Assembly (NCBI GenBank): GCA_029204225.1
Contig: CM055094.1
Location: 15,316,928-15,380,927, forward strand
From: Diphasiastrum complanatum
Taxonomy: Eukaryota; Streptophyta; Lycopodiopsida; Lycopodiales; Lycopodiaceae
Direction of reading: 5' to 3'
DNA: 64,000 nucleotides
Below the pieces are notes generated by a model, which searched no databases, was not told the DNA's origin, and saw nothing but the letters and a program-made list of their open reading frames with translations. Positions 25,626 to 36,437 of the stretch are shown here, in pieces. A program made the translations under genes and the position numbers. Position 1 is the stretch's first letter. The number at the start of each line of letters is the position of its first letter.

Positions 25626-25649
25626 TGAAGAGCGGCTTAGTTATATGCA

Positions 25650-27257
25650 TTGTTTAAGGATATTTCAGTTTGACCTCAAGGATTACCCAACCTACATAGA
25701 TAAAAAAAGTGGGACATGTGTATCTTTTCCCTTAGAAATGGTTGGCAAACCATATATTTTCTTTTATGTGGTGAGACTCAAGTGCATGTACGTTTATTTC
25801 AACATTTCCACATCTTCTGTATGCAAGAGATTTGCATACATATTCACATTTTGTTGTTGTTCAAAATGTTCCTACTATTATTAATGCCTATGATGTCACT
25901 AAGTTCTCTAGTCCACATATATGCATAGTTTAAGTAAAATCGCCAATTATTTTTGTTGCAAAGACAAGTATTTGCATTCTTTTCAAGTTTACACTCCATG
26001 CTCATATTCCAATTGTATCGGCACACACGTTGGCACAACTTGACAAATTAGGTTTGATGTTTTCTTCTCTATATGGTTTGGGATACTATGGCTCCTTATA
26101 CATTCATGAGGATACTTCTATGATGTCACATTATGCAAGGTTTGTATGAGTGTATTCGACACATAGTTGACATGATTGGTAGGAATGATTTTCATGGTTT
26201 TCATTTTTTGAGTATCTCATTGTTTTTTAACAACATTTTTGGCTGAGATGACTAGCTTGGGATGTGTTTGCTCATGTTCTTTTTGCTAGTAGTTGACACA
26301 CTTGGTTTTTACGGTTAGCTCCCTCATATCTCAAACATGGACCAATGGCATTAGCCATGAAAACCAACCAACCCACCCACATAATTTTAAAAAAAGCATA
26401 AGTAGCGTAACAATGCACGAGGTAGGTGAATCCCACAATTAGAAATGTTATATAGAGCATCATCTTAGTTGTGAAACCTTTTGAATTGTTAGCCCACTAA
26501 TGTGCCCACTTGGGACAACTTCATGCTATGTATTAGGGGAGCTTGTTTCAAATATGCACAATTATTCTAGATACAATATTTATAAGGGCCTGAGGCACTG
26601 TTGATATGAGTTTTAATGTGAAAAATTTTGTCCATTGCCCACAAAAGTGTCGCTAGTCACAAATGGTAATATTGAACCACAACCCAGTTGAAACCAACTT
26701 AGTTTAAAACTTGTTATACTTAGTTTAAAACTTGCTGGTTTGATATGAAAGTGGATTGGTTTGTACATTATTCCCTAAAAAGGTTTGCAAATTTTCTATT
26801 TGAATTGATGAATAACTATCTTGTAGAAGAAATGTACAAAAAAGAAAGACGAGCAAGTTAGCCACCTCACTAGGAAGATAATAGATTTTATTTTGTAAAA
26901 CATCTATATGCAATTGTTCCAAACTATTGCAACATATGAGATAAACATACATTTGTGTTCATACAAGACAACATATGCCCGGGACAACATGCGAGCTGGT
27001 CAATTATGTAGTAAAAATTAGTTACGTCTCCATTGACTTGAATGCTTATCTTAAAGACTGACAAGCTTTATCATAAGTAGTGTTTTACATTTGATGGTAT
27101 TGATGGGCATATTCTTCTTCCAAAGGAATATGAGTCATCTATAAGTTGAAACTTGGTTTACATCTCTTTTCTTAAATTAGGATATTAATCATGATTCTCT
27201 CTAAACAAGTCAAGCCACAAGTACATGCCTCTTGATTGTGCTCTAATCTTGCCACGT

Positions 27258-27300
<43 letters not shown>

Positions 27301-28270
27301 TCAATTGATGCTACTATTTAGAGGATCATTGTAGTTTGAGGCTTATGTTGGCCAAGAATAGCATTTTTTATTACAATTTACTTCCACTTCCAAATAGCAA
27401 ACATGGAATTACACGTGACATGCACTTTGTCCTTTGCACTTCATTCTCTACCCTTTTCTATTGGCTACCTTCATCCTCAATTATATCGCTACTCGCTTAT
27501 CCATTCTTAAATGTAGAGCAACGAGGAAGATGGAATATATGTCAAAGATTTATATATGTAAACTTTTGCTCTTATGGCATCTTGAACCTATCCCAAATAG
27601 ACTTCTAAATGCACTAACATAATTTCCTAGCTTCTCTTTCATTAATATCCATCAATAAATAAAGCTTTTGCGTATGAGAATAGTGCAACAACTCGATAAT
27701 GTTGCTATACTTAAAGGGATAATTTTCACATGAAGCATGCTTTAACACATGGAGAGCTTAGAAAGAGGTTCTAGCAAGAAGAGACAAAATTGCTCCCAAA
27801 GTAGTGAGTATTGCATGAAAAAATATATGAATTTTGATATGCACTCTAACACAAACTTGAACCTATCAAACTATCAAAAACATCAATGAAGAAGGAATCA
27901 ATATAATGAAATACAAGTACAATCATTGTGTATGCAACATGGCCCACAAGCAATAACTATATGAACTTTATCCTTGTTATGCAAATGCAATATGAATCAT
28001 ACTAATCCATACCCCATAGATTCGACCAAAATGGTCATTTTGACGGTTACTGGCCCTAGAATGGCCAAAGACTATTTGTTTTCCAAATCTTAATAAAGAT
28101 GGTCCAAAAAAAAAAATCGGGGAAGGGGGGGGGGGGGGTAGGCAATGTAATTGTGCCAATGAGACATGAGAATGAGTCTATAATCTGATTTGGAAAATGA
28201 GATAAAATTATCTCCTTGGAGACTTTTTTCTGTTTTTCTCACAAAAAATTAACCATAGATTAAGGACTTT
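25650..28270. other. No gene detected; (AT)n microsatellite
   Basis: About 2.6 kb of AT-rich DNA without supportable genes. A nearly pure (AT)n tract lies at 27260-27300, next to CCACGTGG. A poly(A) and G-run stand at 28106-28138, followed by GTAATTGTGCCAATG, resembling 18967-19008. Confidence 0.6.
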
Positions 28271-30245
28271 CTACAAAAGTACAAGCAAAGGCTCAAATAA
28301 GCAAAAGTTTTTCGGCATCTCTGAAAAGAAGTAGGGGGAGATGACAAAGTCATTGTTCCCAAATTCCCTACTATTCCTTTCAAGCCATATGTTCCACAGA
28401 GTTATAATTCTAATGCATTGCCACAAAACATTAACCTTTACATCGTCAAAAAGGATGTCATTCAGCAACAAGTCTATATGGCTAAATCTCTTGAATCTGG
28501 TATGAAAGTGAGCAATAAAGAGATCAGCCACTGATTTCCAAAGAGAAGCATAGTAGTTGAAAAAAAGGTGAACCACATCCTTGTCCAATATTTTGCATTT
28601 AGAACAGACATGCATTACATCACCTCTATAATGAGAACGGATAGGAAGAGAGAGTTGAAGAATCCTAAGGGAAAAGATTCTGAGTTTGCCAGATCTAATT
28701 TTATGGGTACAACGAAATCTAGCTTTCCAAAGGTGGGGGGGATCAGACAGATTCCATTTGGAGTTGAACCAGGAGAAGGTAAAGTTTGGCTCTTTGGTGG
28801 CAGAAAAGACAAAAGAATAGGAGATTTTGCCGGAATTGCCCAAGGTTTTGAAAAGTCATTTGCTATCAATGTCCGAGGAAAGAGAAGTAGACAAAAAACC
28901 CAAGTCCCCATGAGTAAAAGCGAAGGATATAAAGTTGGATTCGCGAGAGGAAAGTTCAAGGTCAGTTTTGAATCGGGAAAGGCTGAGGGAGTAGATGAAA
29001 TTCATTATGTGTTCCTAGGTGACAAGACCCTTTCGGGTGAGGTTACGGCAAAGTCTGTTTTCAATCTGAGCAAGAGGTTTAGAATTGATGGTGATCACTT
29101 TAGAAAACCACAGAGATTCCAGGGGGGAGATAGAGTTGTCGCCTATCCAGAAAGTAAGTTCACGCATGGAGAGGAGGACTCTATAAATAGAATTGAACAG
29201 AGGTGGGAGGGAGATGGAGAAGAAGAAAGACAAACGGGTGAAATTGGAATAAATACGTTTGTAAAGGAGGAAAAGAGAAGCAATTGAGGGATCTAAAAGA
29301 CCAAAACCCCCAAGCTTCTTGGGAGATGTACAAATATCCTAGTTAAGGAGACTAGGGCGCTTCTTCCAAAGAAATTTTTGAAAAGACTTGGCAATAGACA
29401 AAGAGTAAGAAGGGGGAAGAAACCAAATGAAGAGAAAATGAGTGAAGTAGGCAGAGATGATGTGTTTGAGAACAATAAGTCTAGCAGGAAAGGAGAGGTC
29501 GAAAGAATCCCAAATGAGTATTAGTACTGATTCTCTCCATGATCCAGTTGAAGTGGTCTCTGTTTGAAAGGGAAGCACCCAGAGGAAAGCCGAGATATCT
29601 AAAAGTGGTGCCTGGGGAAGAACGTTGAGTCCAAGATTCAAGCACCAATAGGGAGGGGCATCATGAGAAAGGACAATAATGTCAAATTTCTGAGAATTAA
29701 TCAAAGAGTTAGAATAATCACAAAATCGATTAAGCTCAAGAAGGAGGAGGGTAGTAGAGTGCTGGTGGAGTTCGATAACGCAAGCCAAATCATCGGCAAA
29801 AAGTTGGGGGCCAGTACGGACACTCCGAAAGGAGTAAGGGTGGAAGGAAGAAGAGGAATTTAATATGAGGATATGATAAATGAGAGATTCCATCACAATA
29901 ATGAAGAGAAACTGAGAGAGGGGACAACCTTGTCTAATTTCGCAGGAAATAGGGAAGGAGGGGGATAGCGCTCCCTGAAAGAGTATGAAAGAGGAAGCGG
30001 GAGCAAAGAGTGCCCAAATGAGCTTAATGAGGTAAACAGGAATGCCGAACGAAAAGAGACTGGCAAAAAAGAAATTCTAGTTAATACAGCCGAAGGCTTT
30101 GTCAAAGTCAATCTTGAGGAGGAGAGCATGATAATTGAACCAAAGGGAGGAGTCGATGGCTGACCAAACATTAAGGATATTATCGAAAAGAGATCTTCCT
30201 TTAATAAAACCAGCCTGATTTTTGTCTAGACACCATCGAGTGAGG
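28271..30245 (-). pseudogene. Plant L1-type LINE RT, 5'-truncated (copy A)
   Basis: On the minus strand: NQAGFIKGRSLFDNILNVW (about 30230), motif A KIDFDKAFGCI (about 30105), motif B region RQGCPLSQFLF (about 29930), motif C LFADDLACVIEL (about 29805), thumb region SFPARLIVLKHII, and the zinc-binding C-terminus (CSKC, then VVHLFF) at 28843-28271. Catalytic Asp residues remain, but frameshifts and stops (for example after CIN near 30077) break the frame. In the zinc motif the last Cys is lost (HLFFNYYAS). The 5' end abuts an unrelated decayed frame at about 30245. This lineage differs from the (TC)n-tailed LINEs and matches copy B at 34570-35845. Confidence 0.8.
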
Positions 30246-30249
30246 GTTG

Positions 30250-31500
30250 TTTAGGTTGAAAGAACTAGGCCTTTTATTTGAGCTTTGGAAGGATTTATCT
30301 TGGAGAGTGCAAAAACTTGGTCTTTTGAGGAGGCGTTCAATCTCTCTGATGTTTTCAACATCTCCTAAGTTGGCAAGGAGTTTAGTAGAAGGGTTTGCCT
30401 CTATAGATGCATCAATCAAGTGATGGCGTAAGAAGAGAAAAGTGAGGTGTGACTTGACAACATCTCCGCCGGGATTGTATAGCCACAGAAAGAAGACATT
30501 CATCTGATTTTGAAAGGATGCACCAGGGAAGAATTTACTAAGATTGTTCATCATGAACCAAACACCATGATGGATCAAACAATAGAAGAGTTGTTCTTGC
30601 ACTTGTCACCACATCTACATTTGAAGAAGGGTCTCTTCCAATTCCAGATTCTAGCTTGGTGCATATTCATTCTACTGAAACCGGTATCAAAGTGTCCACG
30701 AATTTGAGCCCAGGTTTGCTCAGAAGGGCAACGAGAAGGTTCAAACAAGTTCATGCATATAATATTGTCAAAGGCAATGGATGTCTCAAGTGAAGTATTC
30801 TTGTTCAGAACAGCAAGTTTGCAGGTTTGTATTTCTTTTTCAGTCAGGTGTGCAAGTAAAATCCGGAGTTAAATAGGTATGGGAGCAAGAAAGTTCACAA
30901 TGGGTAAGCTCCAAAGTTTAAAAGTAGTGCAAGCATATTTGAACTCAATAGTTCGGCTAGAGACCATGGGAATTTGGCAGTTTTTAGCTTGGGTGGATTG
31001 GTCTCCGATGTCACAGATATCTTACAAAAAGATTTCAAGTTGTGAAGCACTATCTTCATCCAACTCATCTAAGAAGACAAGAGGGTGCCGAGAGACGGGT
31101 GTATCAAGAATGGTAGGAGTAGGCTCGGCAAACAGGGAGTCATTTTCTTTTTCAAGATAGGCAAAGACTTTTTTGATATTTTGGTTAAAAAATCTCTCTT
31201 CTTCCTCATATTTATCAGCAAGACCGACTAATCAGCAGCAAAATTTTCCACAATTCCCAAAGGGTCAATACAATTTTTACCATAATCCATATAAATCTTA
31301 ACCAAATGTAAGGTATCTAAGAGATCAATAATGCAGAGTACTTTATCCTCTAGCCCAGCGGCATTACAGGTAGCACGATCAGTTTCAATAATAAAACTAT
31401 ACAACATCACAGTTCTTTTCATGCAACAAATCAAAGTTTGAATAAAACGATTAGGGGGAGCAAGGGGCTCCCCGTAACCAAGATCAACAGCATCCTAAAA
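30250..31500 (-). pseudogene. Decayed ORF of unknown family
   Basis: A chain of minus-strand blocks reads as one protein of about 400 residues with a few lesions. It starts GEPLAPPNRFIQTLICCMKR and DRATCNAAGLEDKVLCIIDL. A one-base loss near 31227 leads to LADKYEEEERFFNQNIKKVF and FLDELDEDSASQLEIF. A TAA near 31020 is followed by QIPMVSSRTIEFKYACTTFK. After another break comes LLAHLTEKEIQTCKLAV, TWAQIRGHFDTGF and a Cys cluster FKCRCGDKC (30620). It then shifts frame to HHGVWFMMNNLSKFFPGA and LGDVENIREIERLLKRPSF. I do not recognise the family. Codon-like continuity over the lesions argues that it was coding. It lies on the same strand as the probable Penelope-like RT 2.4 kb upstream and could be part of the same element. 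Confidence 0.5.
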
Positions 31501-33850
31501 CCAACCTGAGGACTAAACCATGAAAAAAAGCCTTTGTTGGCCTATAAATCCACGTAAGGTAAATGTTTGATACTATCCCGACCAAAAAATAGTCGGATTT
31601 ACACCAAGGATGCATAGAGAGAGATTGACGACACATAGCTCCTCTTGACAAAGCAAGACCGAACCTTTTGAAACCTTTTTTCATAACCCAACAAGGTGAA
31701 AGGTAGCTGAAAGCATACAATACTTCAAAGAAAAGCACTGCAAAGTGAAACAAATTTCAAGACATCCAGCTGGTATCTGCCACCACACAAAACTGCACAA
31801 GTTAGCACAGTGAGGAAGATAGGTCAGTTGTTATCCATGTCCAAAATAAGTTTAGCAGTTTAACAACTTAAAATATTTGATAAAAAGATGTAGTCCAATC
31901 TTCCCTATGTAAACCGTCATTAATAGTGATAGGCTTTCCATATTATTACCGTATCAGAGCATTCCACCATTCTTATCAGTTTTATGGTACTGGTCCTTAT
32001 CAATTTATAAAGTTAGAGCATTAGGTTGTGTTTAGCAAACGAGAGATAGCGTGGATCAATACTCATATATGGGGCAAATCCATGCCATACCTATATCTGA
32101 ACCTATAATAGGCAAAGTACCATTTTCGACACTCTTGAGCATATCCATGCTTTCCAAGAGCATGCCAGCTACTGCTCAATTTCATTAATTTTAGATACCG
32201 ATTGTGTCTTAATACCACAAAACCTACATATGGTTATACTTAGCCAAGTATTTTATCCTAACACTTGCAATAGGATTAGGGCAAATCCATGCCATACCAA
32301 TCCCTACAAGTGTAGCGATCCCTTGCACAAATCCATGCACATTAAGGGCACCAGGGTTATTTTTACTTGTGTTATCGTTCGTAACCTTTAAATGGGAAAA
32401 GAAAACAGCAAGGTCATCAAAGCCAAAGTTGCCAATGCATGTTTTCAGTGTGAGACGAAAGAACTGAGTAAAATAGTTTTTGTTATCTTGCTATAGGTAC
32501 GAACCAGAACCTTTTCGTAGCACTATTCATAAACGTACATTATTTTTATTGTATACGCCAATACCGCATTGTAAGCCAGTGTACAAAGTGGAGTTTTGCA
32601 ATACTAACCTGAATAGATGTCGCATACGAATCTTGTGAGGAAGTCATATTTGTTTATGAAAGTCGTTTCCTTCGAAGAGTGCTAATAAGCAAATATCGAG
32701 TCTAGTTATTGCCATAACAGTGATAGCATACAAACCCATGTCATTCAAGATACATTTACGTATGAAATGAAGTATTCTGCTTAGATTAAAGCAAAGAGAG
32801 CATAAGCAAACCCATATACTATCATTTGGTTTCTTTGCGGAGATGCTAGTCATAACACATACCTGTATGAGAGCGTATTTCGAATCCGGCAATGGAATCG
32901 GGATGCAATTTTTCAGTATAGAAGTCGTTGTGAGGAAAGAGACATATGCCATTGTTTATTATAGCATGCACTCAACATATCATAAATCATAACTCACAAC
33001 ATGATTGAACAAACTTTTCAGAATATAGTGGCTCGTTGTCTACCAGCGCTAACCCATCAAAAGTGATGAAGAGACAGATTTCTACGCATTTTGTAGTTCC
33101 TGTCCTTTCAGCGATGAGAGTGCAACCATATGTGCTTAAACAACTATACAATCCAACGATTGCTTTGTAGGTAGTGCAATCGCTGTTCCAACGGAAGTGT
33201 TGGTGACCCGTGAAGCCTACATATCAAGCAATGCTTGCTTATGCTAATGAAATCAAAGAGTAGAGAAGCACTGTCAACGCATGATCAATGTATACACCAT
33301 AGAACCATCCTTTGAGCATTGCCATAAGAGCAATAAATTGTGATTTGCAACATACATAACATTTTGAAATGAGTGGAGAGCATTCATCACATAAGTATCA
33401 TTCCAAATGGTACTGGATTGCGATCCAGCGCCCTCATTATGCCATAGTTTACACATAATCAAACCATTCTACACAAGCATTTCTTCCCTATGCTATCAAA
33501 TTGAAGAGTAAAAGCGAAAGGAGGCATACCGTTCTTTGTGATCGTGCGGAACATAGAACTCTAGATGGGCGCCACCATGCAAAAGCCAACATGAGGAACA
33601 GGAAGATGAAGAGGAGAAGGAGGAAGCGTAGTGAAGATATTAGTAGTGGCGCCCTCTCTTATATCTTTTTTTGATAGCATGAAACTGGAGGGAAAGTTCA
33701 TTTTTTGAATTTTGAACCTATCAAAAATTATTTTTGCATATACATCATGAGGCATAAGATGACTAATAAAACCACTCGGTTCACTCACAAATATTCTGAC
33801 GAGGCACAGTTATATATCATTGAGTATCGTTCATGAGAGAGAGGGAGAGG
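31501..33850. other. Unassigned sequence
   Basis: No gene could be supported. Minus-strand open stretches near 33561-33790 (SEPSGFISHLMPHDVY) and 32644-32950 are short and unmatched; they may be remains of the RT element upstream. The phrase GGGCAAATCCATGCCATACC occurs at about 32080 and again at about 32278. Confidence 0.5.
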
Positions 33851-33859
33851 ATGTAGACT

Positions 33860-34420
33860 TTTTCCATTTGTGAACTTCAAGGCAAACGTGATTAGTTTCT
33901 TCATAACCGTTTAAAGACCATCCAGTCGTCCAAAGGTATATTTTCGTAACATTTGGAGATATCTGTGGCTTTTATGTAATAAATATTTTTGGGTATATTG
34001 AAATAGAAGTCGACAGAGGAGTCACATTGTTAAAGTAGAGCTCTATCCCCATTTAGGTAGTTCTTGTATGTTTTTGCCTTAAGGCCTGCACCTTCCATGA
34101 TGAAAGGATGCAACATACCAAGAACCCTTGTCAGGAATTTAGTGAGCCCAGAAAAATAGCACTCATGGGCATTCGTGATCCATCTGAAAGAATTTTTATG
34201 AGCTTTAAAAGTGCATAAAAGATAGGGAAATTCCTTCGAATAGATGAACTCATCAGGTATTACATTTCCCATAGTTGCCTTTATATGTTCTATAGAGTAA
34301 TGAACATAATTGTTTGATTTGTTAGAAAAAGGTTCAAAGTCTCAACTATCAAGCCTTTCAATTGCAAGAGTCCTAACAAGATTAATACAAATGAAACATG
34401 GATTATTTTGTGATTTATCA
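33860..34420 (-). pseudogene. Probable Penelope-like reverse transcriptase fragment
   Basis: Minus-strand blocks: CFICINLVRTLAIERLDS (about 34405), then after one stop YVHYSIEHIKATMGNVIPDE, FPYLLCTFKAHKNSFRWITN (about 34215) and CYFSGLTKFLTRVLGMLHPF. After a stop near 34033 follows SVDFYFNIPKNIYYIKATDI and SKCYENIPLDDWM (about 33960). DIS.CYENIPL is an RT motif A of the kind seen in Penelope-like enzymes, and KAHKN.FRWITNA fits the upstream fingers region. The later motifs (YIDD box) were not found, and no GIY-YIG domain was seen. Identification is from memory of the motif pattern and needs a profile search. Confidence 0.5.
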
Positions 34421-34569
34421 ACACCATTGATAACAGATGCTTGATTAACCACTGTCGCTCATTGTTGGCATCAATCTTTTTTTGTAAGGTGACAGTATTT
34501 CCTTGAATCCATTTTTTTCTTTTTAGAAACTCAATAGCGGCAAGTCGACAAATTGATGCATGTTTTAAA

Positions 34570-35845
34570 ATTTCTTATTCACCGAAGAGAAAACTTTTGT
34601 GGCCTTGTTGTCAACGGTTTCTCCCTTCCCTCTTCTAAATCCATTTGCAACTCTTTCCTTCACCACTTTTTGGCTCTTTATAATCCTATTTTGCCCTCTA
34701 ACTCCCCCTCCAAGCAGGATTTATCCCTTTACTACTCTTTCCCCTCCTCTCTCTCGACTCTCCGTGTCCCTCTCTTCTCCTCTTTCCCTTGAAGAGCTTC
34801 ACGATTTGCTTAAAACCCTCCATAGAGATAAAATCTCTGGCCCTAACGGTGTCACCCTTGATTTTTTTTATGGCACACTGGGAATTGGTTGGCCCTTCTC
34901 TCCTTCTTGTCACTAACTTTTCATTATCTTTGGGTTCCTTCTCTTTCTCCTTCTCATAGGGTCTCATCAAACTTATCCCTAAAATTGAGTCCCTACACAC
35001 TCTCAAACTATCGTCCGCTCACCATGCTCAATACATCTTACAAAATTGTGGTGAAACCTACAGCTAGAAGGGTGCCCCGCTCCTACCTTCCCATCTCTCT
35101 AAGAGCCAATCTAGTTATATTAAAGGTAGATCCCTTTTCGACAATATCCTAAAGGTTTGGTCTACCATCGATCCTCTCTTTGGTTCAACTGCTGGGCTCT
35201 GGTGACTAAGATTGATTTTGACAATGCTTTTGATTGCATTAGCTGGAACTACTGCTCAACTTTCGATTTTCCAAATTATCTGATCAAACTTATTCGTGCT
35301 CTCTTTTCCTCTGCCTTGTCTTCCATTCTTTTTCAGGGAATCCTTTCCTCCCCCTTCTTGCAGCATCATACAAGGCTGCCCCCTCTCCCCCTATCTCTTT
35401 GGTACTACAACAGAACCATTGATATACCATCTCCACAGACTTAATGCCCTCTCCACTTTTCGCCCATACATTTTCTACAACATGCCTCTTGGCCCTTAGC
35501 TTTTTGATGATGATCTGGCTTGCATCATTGAACTCCACCAGCCTTCTGCTTCTCTTCTTCTCCATGAGTTAACCCTCTTATGTTATGTCTCTGACTCTTT
35601 GATCAATTACCAGAAATCTGACCTTATTGTCCTCTCCCATAAAGCTCCACCTGAGTGGTGCCAAGAGTTAGGCTTTAACATCCTTTCGCATGGTACCATT
35701 TTTAGATACCTTGGCTTTCCTTTGAGGGCTTTCCTTTCTAATAGAGACTGCTTTAATTGGATAATTGGGAGAATTAGGTCCAAAATTCTAGCTTGGAACT
35801 CTTATGACCTCTCATTTCCTGCCAGATTCATTGTCCAATCATCAT
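34570..35845 (+). pseudogene. Plant L1-type LINE RT fragment (copy B)
   Basis: Plus-strand copy of the same LINE lineage as copy A: LLKTLHRDKISGPNGVTLDF (about 34815), SNYRPLTMLNTSYKIVV (about 35010), LKGRSLFDNILKVWSTID, motif A KIDFDNAFDCISW (about 35215), QGCPLSPYLFG, and motif C LFDDDLACIIELHQ (about 35505), where the usual FADD is FDDD. The thumb ends SFPARFIVQ. Frames shift several times. It covers upstream RT parts that copy A lacks and stops where a Ty3-gypsy fragment begins. It abuts the Penelope-like fragment at its 5' end. Confidence 0.78.
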
Positions 35846-36437
35846 TCTATGAAATGTAATAGGGTACATTGCACAATCCATATGGTATTCAAGCATATAG
35901 ATAGGTCCCCCAATCCATGGTAAAGGCAGTCTTCAATTGATCTTCTTCTTTGACATTTATCTGATTGCATCCAATAAAGCTTTCTACAATAGTGTACATT
36001 TCATGTTTAGCAGATTTGTCCAATATCAAGTTGATGAAGGGCACAAGATGACAATCCTTTCTTGTTGTTGCATTGAGCTTTTTAATATCTTGACAAGGTT
36101 TGATTTTTTTCTCTCTCACTTAGGTACTACTACAATGGGTGAAATCCACTCACTACTCAATATTAGATAGATAGATAGTTTCTTAATATTTATCTATTCC
36201 AACTTTGACCATCAGGGAATTTTGAGGATTAAAGTGATATTGTCTTTGTTTTGTGAGTACTGCATCATCTTTAAGGTTGATACAATGTTCTCCATATTGC
36301 TTTGGTATACTCTTCAAATCTTTCATACTCCATGCAAAAACATCTTGATTTCTTTGTAACAATCTCTTATAATCTTGAACTTTATTTTTAGGTAAGTGTT
36401 CAGAATTTAAAATTGTCTTATTTTCACCAATGCTCAC
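35846..36437 (-). pseudogene. Ty3-gypsy reverse transcriptase fragment
   Basis: On the minus strand: LLQRNQDVFAWSMKDLKSIP (about 36360), TKQRQYHFNPQ, WISPIVVVPK (about 36140), then KKLNATTRKDCHLVPFINLI, IVESFIGCNQINVKEEDQLK and, after a stop, IPYGLCNVPYYI. This is the start of a gypsy pol RT domain (the usual FSGYNQI and MPFGLCNAP motifs are altered). The order and spacing are normal. Stops and a frameshift make it dead. Only about 590 bp remain; flanking parts are missing on both sides. Confidence 0.85.

Noticed and set aside
28568..29287. 239-codon plus-strand open frame
   Set aside because: It is antisense to the LINE RT of copy A, whose minus-strand motifs are clear. No independent motif was seen.
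35846..36437. Functional link between the gypsy RT fragment and the gypsy element at 57-64 kb
   Set aside because: They lie 21 kb apart on opposite strands with the kinase gene between. They may be related families but not parts of one insertion.
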